A program made the position numbers and the translations under genes. A DNA stretch of 64,000 bases from UBA4732 sp002404095 (GTDB taxonomy: Bacteria > Planctomycetota > Planctomycetia > Gemmatales > Gemmataceae): positions 1-64,000 of the forward strand of contig DAIPWT010000009.1 in the NCBI GenBank assembly GCA_036783645.1, read 5' to 3'. Every line of letters starts with the position of its first letter. The stretch's first letter is position 1. The notes under the pieces were generated by a model. That model did not search any database, was not told the DNA's origin, and was given only the letters and a program-made list of their open reading frames with translations. Below are positions 16,280 to 23,411 of this stretch, in pieces.

Positions 16280-16633
16280 AACATCGTTACTCGGCCACGT
16301 CAGGTTGATGCGCTGTAGGTAGACGATTTTGTGATCCACCGCCGTGCCGCGGCCCACGCGGGCCACGGCCTGCACCTGAAACCTCGTCCCCGATTGGTTC
16401 GACACGTACACGGCGGAGCCGCCTGGCACACCGCTATAACCGTCGCGGACGTCCACCGTCGTCTCGACGCGCAGGATGTGCGTGTAGGTGAAAATGGGAT
16501 TAATCGCAGGCTTGAGGTTGCGGAAATCCTCTTCCAGATAGCCCGTCGCGCCCGGCACGTCCGGCGGCGCCGGCGGCAGATTCTGCCCATGATAGATGTC
16601 ACAAGTAATGTTGGCGGGCATCGGCAGGCTCAT
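16277..16633 (-). CDS. Phage head-completion/head-tail joining-like protein (hypothetical)
   Basis: A 118-residue beta-rich protein (PANITCDIYHGQNLPPAPPD...FTYTHILRVETTVDVRDGYS). Its size, its place three bases behind the gp6-like connector gene, and its predicted beta-barrel character fit a phage head-closure or stopper protein, but no signature was recognised. Its TAG stop lies in the outer edge of a family B palindrome. Confidence 0.6.
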   Translation of the reverse strand: MSLPMPANITCDIYHGQNLPPAPPDVPGATGYLEEDFRNLKPAINPIFTYTHILRVETTVDVRDGYSGVPGGSAVYVSNQSGTRFQVQAVARVGRGTAVDHKIVYLQRINLTWPSNDV

Positions 16634-16636
16634 GGC

Positions 16637-17590
16637 TTACCCCTGATTCGTGGCGACAGTGTGACGACGGTACGGCGCCAACAGCGGCCGGATCACCGGC
16701 GGCGGTTGATGGTCGCCGGCGGCTTGCATCCACGTTTGAGCGGCCGCGCCAGACACCGCCTGATGAGACAAAGAAGGATCGCGCTGGGTTAGGTCGTAGT
16801 TCATCGCCACCCAGAGGGCGCACGCCTGTTGCACGGCTTCCGGCACGGTCGTATAGCCGGCCGTGTACTGCACACGGAAGTTGTGGATTCCCACTGGCCA
16901 GATCAGGTCTTCGGGATGCAGCAATTCCGGATCGGAATAGGGGATGGCGCGGAGCAGCCAGCCGCGCGCGTCCCACTGATAGCCGGCCAGCTCGTAAGTG
17001 TGCAGCTTCAACTCGGCGTTCTGTCGCATGGCCGTGAGGGCGCCCTGCGATTGCACGCCGTCGCCGTAGCTGCTGGGCACATACAAGTCGGCGCTCGGCC
17101 ATTGGCCGTAATCTCCCGTGACATCGCCGACGACTTGCGCGGTCCAACCGCGGCCGACGGCGGCGACCGCGCTGGCCAACGCGGTCAACGTCGGACACGC
17201 CGCCCACGTCAGGCTGGCCGTGGTGATCGTCTTCACGCCGGCCGCGACCTCGACCAGCTGAAGGCCGGTCGCCGTCACTTGGACGCGGCTCTGCTGGGTC
17301 GCCTGGCTGACGCTGTTATTGACGACTTTGAGGACCGTCACAGGGCGGTAACGGACGCTATCCACCGACTGAACAGGGTATTCGCGCAGGATCAGCCGGG
17401 GATCACCCGTGCCGTTGTAAAGCTCGTCGCGTGCGATGCTGACGAAGCGGCGCCGGCAATACTTTTCGATGGCGTCGGAACAGGCCGTGACGAGCGTTTG
17501 TAGGATCGCGTTTGTCGTCGTATTGTCGGCGTAATACTGCATGGCCTGCACGGCGCGGCCGCTGGTGATGAGGTCTTTGGGGTTAGCCAC
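16637..17590 (-). CDS. Phage gp6-like head-tail connector protein
   Basis: A 317-residue protein whose first part resembles HK97 gp6/phi-like head-tail connectors: AMQYYADNTTTNAILQTLVT, then DAIEKYCRRRFVSIARDELY and the strand PRLILREYPVQSVDSV. The family forms the ring beneath the portal. The middle (about 100-190) has a beta-rich insert, and the C-terminal part HNFRVQYTAGYTTVPEAVQ with NYDLTQRDPS also fits connector proteins (a TAGY motif followed by a helix is typical). Start is GTG 17590, overlapping the glycosyltransferase stop by 8 bases. Confidence 0.78.
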   Translation of the reverse strand: MANPKDLITSGRAVQAMQYYADNTTTNAILQTLVTACSDAIEKYCRRRFVSIARDELYNGTGDPRLILREYPVQSVDSVRYRPVTVLKVVNNSVSQATQQSRVQVTATGLQLVEVAAGVKTITTASLTWAACPTLTALASAVAAVGRGWTAQVVGDVTGDYGQWPSADLYVPSSYGDGVQSQGALTAMRQNAELKLHTYELAGYQWDARGWLLRAIPYSDPELLHPEDLIWPVGIHNFRVQYTAGYTTVPEAVQQACALWVAMNYDLTQRDPSLSHQAVSGAAAQTWMQAAGDHQPPPVIRPLLAPYRRHTVATNQG

Positions 17591-18491
17591 GGCCGGCCTC
17601 CTTTCGCCACGCCATAATGCGGACTTTCGCCTCGCGCACGGCTTGGATGAGATTGGTTCGGCAATTCCGGTGCATCTCCCCGTCGGCGTCGTAGAGATTC
17701 AGCCCTGAAAGGGAGCGTATATGGTCGATATTTTCGTCCGTGTAGCGAGCGTAGTTTTGATCGTGGCCGATGAGATACGGGAAGACGCCGGCCCGGCGGA
17801 TGCAGCGGTCGAACGGCTGTTCGGTGTCGGGATAGCCGACCTGTTGCGGCCGCGCCTCGCCGGACTCCCAGTAGCGCTCGAAGCTCCACGTCGCCCCGAT
17901 GCGCCGCATTGTCGGCATGTGGAGCATCGTGCAAGTGTGCGAGACGACGTTGCGCCAGCCGTTGGTATCCGGCCGTGGACTCATCTCGTAGCCGACGACG
18001 GGCTGGCCGGCGTCGCACAGGCCGAGCAGCCATTCGACAAGGTCGCGCCGTCGCGGGAAGACGTCCGAATGCGAGCAGAGCAAGTACCGCGTGCGGCACA
18101 GGGCGAAGGCCAGGTCCATCGCCGTGGTAACAGGCGCCGACGAGTGGGCATAGGCATGGGCGCGGACGTAATGGATTTCCACGTCGGGCCGACGGAGCGC
18201 CTCCAGAGTGCGGACGACGGCCGGCGACGAACCCGTGTCAATGAGTAGGACGTAGGGCCGCACGGTTTGCAGGGCCAGCAGTTCCAGCAAGACGGGCAAG
18301 GTTTCCGGAGTTTCCAGATGCGGTATTACCACGGTAACTTGATACTCCCACGGCTTACGGACGGCCGTACCTTCCCAGGGTCGTTGTCGGGCGCGGCAGG
18401 CAAACGGAGCGACGGCCGCTAGGGAGGATTCGTCGGCCTTGAGGATCGCCTCACGGGCGCGGGCCAAGGTGATGAGGTCGTTGCCAGGCAT
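17583..18491 (-). CDS. GT2-family glycosyltransferase
   Basis: A 302-residue GT-A fold protein: VTVVIPHLETPETLPVLLEL at the nucleotide-binding start, LLIDTGSSP, the metal-binding DxD-like CSHSDVFPRR, and a helical C-terminus with an HDQNYARY motif. Start ATG 18491 follows GGAG; the 36 bases before it run into a palindrome. The gene sits between phage structural genes and overlaps the connector gene, so it is part of the same transcript. Phage glycosyltransferases modify capsid proteins or hypermodified bases; which acceptor is used here cannot be told. Confidence 0.82.
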   Translation of the reverse strand: MPGNDLITLARAREAILKADESSLAAVAPFACRARQRPWEGTAVRKPWEYQVTVVIPHLETPETLPVLLELLALQTVRPYVLLIDTGSSPAVVRTLEALRRPDVEIHYVRAHAYAHSSAPVTTAMDLAFALCRTRYLLCSHSDVFPRRRDLVEWLLGLCDAGQPVVGYEMSPRPDTNGWRNVVSHTCTMLHMPTMRRIGATWSFERYWESGEARPQQVGYPDTEQPFDRCIRRAGVFPYLIGHDQNYARYTDENIDHIRSLSGLNLYDADGEMHRNCRTNLIQAVREAKVRIMAWRKEAGRG

Positions 18492-18509
18492 TATTTTCTC
18501 CACGGTTCG

Positions 18510-18572
18510 TACAAGCCCTGAGCGCAAGCGAGGGGTTTTCGTTTTCCCCCTCGCTTGCGCTCGGGGCTTGTA
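18510..18572. repeat. Palindromic element, family D (ACAAGCCCTGAGCGCAAG)
   Basis: Inverted arms ACAAGCCCTGAGCGCAAGCG and complement flank a T-rich loop (GGTTTTCGTTTTCC). Related palindromes with the same CCTGAAGCGCGAGCGAGG-like core are at 48354 and 54052. Confidence 0.87.
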
Positions 18573-18580
18573 GCGCTAGA

Positions 18581-19039
18581 TCAGGTGGTCACCTGCTGGC
18601 TGACCACCGAAACATCGTTGTTGACGCTGTTGGGTTTGTGAATGGCTTCGCCGGTCAATGGTACGCAGACCACCGGGATGGTGGGCGTCGTACCGCCGAT
18701 GGTGAAGACCACGCTGGCCCGGACGTAGCGTTTGCCGGCCCCGAGTTGATCGGCGCGGACTTCGCTGGTGCCGATGCTGCTCGCGGCGGCGACGGTTAGC
18801 GCACTTACCGTACCGTTATTGGTCCAGGTTGCGCCGTCGGGCGATTCCTGGACGGTCAACACGGCTGCGCACGTCGGGCTGGTGCCGCCGAAGACGCCGA
18901 GGTCGAGGACGAAGAGACAGCGATGGACCAGCGCCAGGTCCACCTTGCCGGTGGTGAGCGTGGTGGTCGAGGTCAGTTGCTGGGCGTGGATCGGCGCGCC
19001 GCCGATGGCCAACGCTTGGGTCAGATGTTCGGTGTACAT
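18581..19039 (-). CDS. Putative phage structural (decoration-like) protein
   Basis: A 152-residue Thr/Ser/Val-rich, beta-strand-dominated protein (TSTTTLTTGKVDLALV, VLTVQESPDGATWTNNGT). The pattern QESPDGATWTN resembles carbohydrate-binding or capsid-decoration folds seen in phage structural clusters. It lies directly after the major capsid gene in the direction of transcription, the usual place for a decoration or head protein. The identification is by position and composition only. Confidence 0.55.
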   Translation of the reverse strand: MYTEHLTQALAIGGAPIHAQQLTSTTTLTTGKVDLALVHRCLFVLDLGVFGGTSPTCAAVLTVQESPDGATWTNNGTVSALTVAAASSIGTSEVRADQLGAGKRYVRASVVFTIGGTTPTIPVVCVPLTGEAIHKPNSVNNDVSVVSQQVTT

Positions 19040-19069
19040 GGATGCTCCTTTATAAAGATAAGCGGAGTA

Positions 19070-19112
19070 TTATAAGTCCTATAGGTCCTATAGGACCTAT
19101 AAGTCCTATAAG
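19070..19112. repeat. Palindromic short repeat, family A
   Basis: A 43-base run built from TATAAGTCCTATAGGTCC and its complement, lying between the decoration-like gene start and the major capsid gene stop. Confidence 0.87.
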
Positions 19113-19140
19113 ACTAATGAAACCCCGCCCGCCAGGGTAA

Positions 19141-20457
19141 TCAGTTCAACGCCACAAACGGCGAAACCTGCGTCACGCCGTCCTGCAAAGTCACGGGCTT
19201 ATCCAACCACGGCTGGCCGTCCACGCGCTCGACCACGCGCCACGTCATCTGGTTCTTGAGGAAGTTGACGTGTTCCGACGCTGCGATCTCGATCTGCATC
19301 CGGTCGCCCACGATGTAGAAACTCGGGTCGAGCAGCATCACGTCGCCCTTCGTGCCGAGGGCCGGCACCTTCTCCGTGGGAAACACCGGCCGGCCGAGCA
19401 GGCTCCAGTTCGGCGACTTCGTCGCTCCCTGATCGATGCTGATGAAGATCGCCCGGTTGGCGCCGTCCTTGAGCTGCAACAGCTGCGGCACCACGCTGGG
19501 GCTACAAGTCCAAATCGCTTTGCCCCAAGAGATAGGCAGCAGCTTGGCCCACATGCCGGCCACGTCGGCGTACTGCACCTGGTTGGCCGTCTGCCGGGTC
19601 TGGCTGACCGTGGCCGCGGCGCCGAGCATTCCTTGCGGTTTGCCGGCCCCGTTGCCCTGCAAAAAGGCGTACTCCTCGAACCACGCCAGCGACTTGGCGA
19701 ACAGCGTCATCAGGAACTTTTCCAGGCCGATCACGCTGTCCTGCAACAGCACATTGCTGGACACCGAATATCCGGAAAGCTCCCACGCCTTCAGGTCGAG
19801 CTGCTTGAACTGCGGCTCCGTCTCGGTGCGCGTCTGCGACTCGGCGGTCCAGTACATCTGCACGCCGCCGAAGAACGGGCTGACGCCGGCCGCCTGCACC
19901 GTACTCGCGTCGAGGTAGGGGATCTGCATGGTGGAACTCGCCATCGGCACGACGAAGGCGCGCTGACGGACGAAGGTTTCTTCCGCCATGATCGACATCA
20001 ATTGTTGGTAGAAGTCCGGCGGCACGGTATAGCCGCCGGTGACGCCGGACGCCTCGGCCAGGGCGGCCTTGCCGGCGTACTCGACGAAACGGCTGCCGTA
20101 GTGCTTTTCGAGGTAGTTGCGGTCGCCGCGGGCCACGGCCAAGGCCCAGTCGCCGAAGGTTTTGCCATGCGGATCGCCGTCGCCGCCAGAGCCGAACAGA
20201 ACCGGCGCGGCGTTTTTGCGCGACAGCGAGCGGGCGTCGGCGAAGACTTTCAGCGATTGGTTGACGGCCGCGTCGATGCTCTGGGATTGGCGGGCGAGGG
20301 CGGCGTCGAGAGCGCGGGTGACGGCGGGGCCGATGAGATCGTCGTCCACGGCGACGGCGGTTTGCTGTTGGATGAGGTGCTGGGCGTCGGTCTCGGAAAC
20401 GTCGATGCGTTCACCGGCGGCGCGGCCGAGGAACGACTTTTTCAGTTCGACAAACAT
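19141..20457 (-). CDS. HK97-fold phage major capsid protein
   Basis: A 438-residue protein. The first ~110 residues are helical and charged, like the delta/scaffold region of HK97 gp5. The fold then shows SGVTGGYTVPPDFYQQLMS, RQRAFVVPMASSTMQIPYLD, the P-domain helix WFEEYAFLQGNGAGKPQGML and the final strand DPSFYIVGDRMQIEIAASEH, all typical of the HK97 capsid family. It would assemble into an icosahedral shell. It is the first gene of the minus-strand cassette. No protease gene is next to it, so how the delta region is removed is unclear. A weak TTGGCA-17-TAGGCT promoter-like pair lies upstream on the minus strand (20616-20644), as does a family A repeat. Confidence 0.92.
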   Translation of the reverse strand: MFVELKKSFLGRAAGERIDVSETDAQHLIQQQTAVAVDDDLIGPAVTRALDAALARQSQSIDAAVNQSLKVFADARSLSRKNAAPVLFGSGGDGDPHGKTFGDWALAVARGDRNYLEKHYGSRFVEYAGKAALAEASGVTGGYTVPPDFYQQLMSIMAEETFVRQRAFVVPMASSTMQIPYLDASTVQAAGVSPFFGGVQMYWTAESQTRTETEPQFKQLDLKAWELSGYSVSSNVLLQDSVIGLEKFLMTLFAKSLAWFEEYAFLQGNGAGKPQGMLGAAATVSQTRQTANQVQYADVAGMWAKLLPISWGKAIWTCSPSVVPQLLQLKDGANRAIFISIDQGATKSPNWSLLGRPVFPTEKVPALGTKGDVMLLDPSFYIVGDRMQIEIAASEHVNFLKNQMTWRVVERVDGQPWLDKPVTLQDGVTQVSPFVALN

Positions 20458-20713
20458 GATGATACCTCACGGTGGGTCCACGGATCGAAGGCGCGAACAC
20501 GCTGGGGTCCGACCATCTCCGGGCCGCGGCGCTTGACGGCTTGGCGTCCGTCTCCGATGGCGATCCCTGATGGATTGAACGGGAAGAATGTAACATTTGT
20601 ACACCTACCTTCCATAGCCTAATTTGGATGAATATGAGTGCCAATGAGGGTATCTCATCTTTTTGACAGGGAATTTGCGGATTTGAGGGGAACCGAGCGT
20701 GGGCAAGACCCAC

Positions 20714-20776
20714 CAATAGGACTTATAGGACCAATAGGACTTATAGGTCCTATTGGTCCTATAAGTCCTATTGGTC
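20714..20776. repeat. Palindromic short repeat, family A (CAATAGGACTTATAGG)
   Basis: A 63-base self-complementary array of AATAGGACTTATAGG units just behind the thioredoxin-like gene stop and upstream of the capsid gene. Confidence 0.87.
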
Positions 20777-20797
20777 TTTTCGATGGGGCTAATCTTC

Positions 20798-21649
20798 TTA
20801 CCGCTCCTTAATCTGCGTCAACCGCGTCTTGGCCGCTTCGGCCTGCGGCGTTCCGGGCCGCGCCTGCACCACCCATTCCAGGCAAAGGACGGCCTGCGCC
20901 GGCTTGTTCTTGAGCATGAGGGCCTCCGCCATGTCGAGGTACATGGCGCCGAGACGATCCGTTAGAGTGTCGCAAGCCGCGCTCAGGACATCGGGATCGC
21001 TGCGGATTTGGGTTTCCAGCCGTTGCGCTTCGGCTCCTTCCGGCAAGTCGGAGTAATCGGCCCTCAGCGCTTTACAGCGCTCCAGGCATCCCAAAAACTG
21101 CTGTCTCTGGTAGTCGGCCCGCGCCAACGCCAGCAACCGGCCGGCGTTTCGCGTTCGTTCCTCGTCCATATTGAGTTTTTCTGGCGGCGGCGGCGCGCTG
21201 ACCTGCACCGCCTGACGCAGCCCCGAATCGACGCGCGGCGGTACGCTGGCCAAGGCGCGTTGGGCGATTTGCGTAAACTCCGCCGCCTTAACGTAGCCGT
21301 CCTGCTTTCCCAGAACCTTGCCATTGGGATCCGCGAACACCAGCGTCGGGTAGGCGTTGATGCCGAGAGCCTGAGCAAGGCCGGCATCTTTCTCGCCGTC
21401 GAGACGGAGGGCAACGAAATGTTGGCACAGCAGCTTGACGACGGCCGGGTCGCGGAAGGTCGTCGCTTCGAGTTGGCGACACCAATGGCAATTTTGTGTG
21501 CTAAAGTCGATGACGAGCGGCAGGTTTTTATCATGCGCTTCACGGCGGGCGGCGTTGTAATCGCTGAGCCAGACGATGCCTTGGGCGTGAACAGGCGCGG
21601 CGGCCAGCGCGAGGACGAGCGTGAGAGAGAGACGATATGGGAAAGTCAT
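20798..21649 (-). CDS. Secreted thioredoxin-fold protein with helical (TPR-like) tail
   Basis: A 283-residue exported protein. ATG 21649 gives a clean signal peptide (FPYRLSLTLVLALAAAPVHA). A thioredoxin-like domain covers about 30-135 with a redox-active CxxC in NCHWCRQLE, the cis-Pro in NAYPTLVF, and FADPNG. A helical repeat-like segment (about 160-283, GRLLALARADYQRQQFLGCL, LCLEWVVQARPGT) follows. It probably reduces or isomerises disulphides, or handles haem-protein maturation, outside the cytoplasm. The frame extends 29 codons upstream, but the peptide before ATG 21649 is unlikely to be translated. Confidence 0.85.
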   Translation of the reverse strand: MTFPYRLSLTLVLALAAAPVHAQGIVWLSDYNAARREAHDKNLPLVIDFSTQNCHWCRQLEATTFRDPAVVKLLCQHFVALRLDGEKDAGLAQALGINAYPTLVFADPNGKVLGKQDGYVKAAEFTQIAQRALASVPPRVDSGLRQAVQVSAPPPPEKLNMDEERTRNAGRLLALARADYQRQQFLGCLERCKALRADYSDLPEGAEAQRLETQIRSDPDVLSAACDTLTDRLGAMYLDMAEALMLKNKPAQAVLCLEWVVQARPGTPQAEAAKTRLTQIKER

Positions 21650-21739
21650 GGATCGATCCTTCTTCCTTGATGGATCTACGAATGACATGGCGATGACAGG
21701 GCGGACCCTTTTAGGCGAAGGGCGTCGCGGTGTCAAGGC

Positions 21740-21794
21740 GTGGGGCAGGTTTCTAACCTGCCAATTCGGAAGGCAGGTTAGAAACCTGCCCCAC
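21740..21794. repeat. Palindromic element, family G (GTGGGGCAGGTTTCTAACC)
   Basis: A 23-base inverted pair GTGGGGCAGGTTTCTAACC... separated by about nine bases. It provides the last residues and TAA stop of the minus-strand small membrane protein. Confidence 0.87.
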
Positions 21795-22092
21795 GGCGCG
21801 TAAAGTCATTCGACCCCGGCGCGGGCGGTTCATCTTCCGACTCCTCGGCGCGCTGACGCAGCTCATCCTCTTCGCGGTCGCCGGCCGTTTGTTGCAGCAT
21901 GGATCGGCCCCATAGGAGATAGTGAATTGCCCCGAAGAGGAAGATGGCCGCGGCGACCCCGATCACGTAGACGGCCCAGCCGCCCGTCGCCACTACCAGC
22001 AGCAGCGCGAAAAAGCCGGCGACCATCGCCGCCATCATTAGCGACAAACAAGTTCCCCGTTGTCGCCCTTCCGGGTTTTCGCTCGGTTCCAT
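21778..22092 (-). CDS. Small two-span membrane protein
   Basis: A 104-residue protein starting at ATG 22092 with a strong GGAGGA ribosome site. Two hydrophobic spans follow a short polar N-terminus (MMAAMVAGFFALLLVVA and VYVIGVAAAIFLFGAIHYL); the C-terminal 40 residues are acidic and cytoplasmic (DREEDELRQRAEESEDE). The reading frame ends in palindrome G. Function is unknown. Confidence 0.65.
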   Translation of the reverse strand: MEPSENPEGRQRGTCLSLMMAAMVAGFFALLLVVATGGWAVYVIGVAAAIFLFGAIHYLLWGRSMLQQTAGDREEDELRQRAEESEDEPPAPGSNDFTRRGAGF

Positions 22093-22130
22093 GATTTGTC
22101 CTCCCGCGCTCCCCTCCTTATACCGCCATA

Positions 22131-22517
22131 TTACCAGTCTCCAATTAGGCAGTGCTTGCCGCCCGAGAGCGGGAAATACCAGATGCAGGTGACCTTCCCC
22201 CGTTTCGAGCCGACCCTGACGCGACAATCGAAGTCCTCGCACTTTGAATCATCACCCAACGCTCCGGACGCTATACATCGCGCACCCCGCAACCGCTCCC
22301 GGACTTTTTTCATGTCGTCGCCGATCCGGACGCAATCGGTCAGCGCGACGATCTTTTCGTGATCAGTGTTGTTGTTTAGTATGATCGCATCAATCCGTGC
22401 GCACCAATCAACGACAATGGCCCCATCTAGCTCGCCGCTCGACTCGTTGGGCGAAGCGCGGAGAAGCAGGGGGAAAGCGAGGAACACGACGACGACGGTA
22501 AAGCCAACATTGGTCAT
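22131..22517 (-). CDS. Hypothetical secreted protein
   Basis: A 128-residue protein with a hydrophobic N-terminus (MTNVGFTVVVVFLAFPLLL) that looks like a signal peptide, and four or more cysteines in the mature part (WCARID, TDCVRIGDD, ARCIASG, KCEDFDCRV), which suggests disulphides outside the cytoplasm. The rest has no recognised domain. The next minus-strand gene starts 39 bases further on, so the two may be one operon. Confidence 0.55.
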   Translation of the reverse strand: MTNVGFTVVVVFLAFPLLLRASPNESSGELDGAIVVDWCARIDAIILNNNTDHEKIVALTDCVRIGDDMKKVRERLRGARCIASGALGDDSKCEDFDCRVRVGSKRGKVTCIWYFPLSGGKHCLIGDW

Positions 22518-22723
22518 GTATTTCCTACCGTACCAGAGCGATCTGTCAGCGGGACAAGGGCGGGACAAGGATTGACACGCCCCTATGGTCGCTGGGAGAA
22601 GGGCTGGGGTCAACACTGAATATGCCTCAACCCGCTGAGAGTCAGCCGCCTAAATGAGGCCTTCCCCTTGACCCCCGGCGCCGGCTGGGGGAACATGGGT
22701 GCATCTTCTTCGGGGACGGATTC

Positions 22724-23239
22724 ATGTGGCGGCTGCTTCGGATAGCAACTATCGTGACGCTCCTTGGACTGGCCGCCGGCGCAGCGGTCCTGTTGTTCCT
22801 CGTCTACACCTGCCCTTACCCTCCCGATCATGTATGCTTCGTTATCACCAACGTCCCGGATGACGCCCGGTTCCTCTGCCTTCTCAGCGACTCGCAAGGC
22901 CGGATGAGGCCGATGCAGTGGTACGTCGGCGAAATGCTCCAAAAGCCTGCCAAAGTAGCGCCCAAGCCTTATTCTTTCGACTATGGCCGGAATGAACACG
23001 CCAGCGCCGGATTCGTCGCATGGGAGATAGGCGACCGCTACGGCGTAGCGGTGAAAAGTGCCAGCGGGACGTGGCAGGTCTTTTGGCTTCCGGCAGCGCA
23101 AGTGCCACTGGAAGGACGGTCGGTCATCTTCGGAGGCGGCACAATAAGAATTGACTTGTCCAAAGTCGTCGCGCAGCCGCTAAGTGACGACGCGGCGAAT
23201 GCACTAGGCTTACAACAAATAAGCGAGCCGCATAAGTAG
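22724..23239 (+). CDS. Hypothetical membrane-anchored protein
   Basis: A 171-residue protein with one N-terminal hydrophobic span (about 5-30, IATIVTLLGLAAGAAVLLFL) and a soluble part with beta character (FVAWEIGDRYGVAVKSASGT). No domain was recognised. The anchor with positive residues before it predicts a periplasmic C-terminal domain. It lies on the plus strand ahead of the aldehyde dehydrogenase gene but is separated by about 170 bases. Confidence 0.6.
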   Translation: MWRLLRIATIVTLLGLAAGAAVLLFLVYTCPYPPDHVCFVITNVPDDARFLCLLSDSQGRMRPMQWYVGEMLQKPAKVAPKPYSFDYGRNEHASAGFVAWEIGDRYGVAVKSASGTWQVFWLPAAQVPLEGRSVIFGGGTIRIDLSKVVAQPLSDDAANALGLQQISEPHK

Positions 23240-23411
23240 CCAAAGGACACGCCATTCGGAAGTTTATAGGCAACCGTCCAGCGCGGTTTATAAGCGAAGC
23301 ACTCCTATATAGATACCCGCCCCAGCCGCTTGACGCCCGCATTGGCCGGTGAGACAATTCCCCATGTTGGACCATTGTTCTTGTCTCGCCCTCTCCAGGA
23401 GATCCCACGCC

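Noticed and set aside
13789..20457. Complete inducible prophage
   Set aside because: Portal, large terminase, tail, lysis and integrase genes are absent; the region is better described as a partial or domesticated cassette.
19270..20622. 450-residue plus-strand frame
   Set aside because: Antisense to the HK97 capsid gene; composition (His/Arg/Gly/Leu-rich) is that of a GC-rich shadow frame.
9525..20776. CRISPR array made of the family A repeats
   Set aside because: The copies are contiguous and self-complementary, without unique spacers of constant length, and no cas genes are present.
22610..23101. 163-residue minus-strand frame
   Set aside because: Antisense to the plus-strand membrane-anchored protein at 22724, which has a coherent hydrophobic span; no family match.
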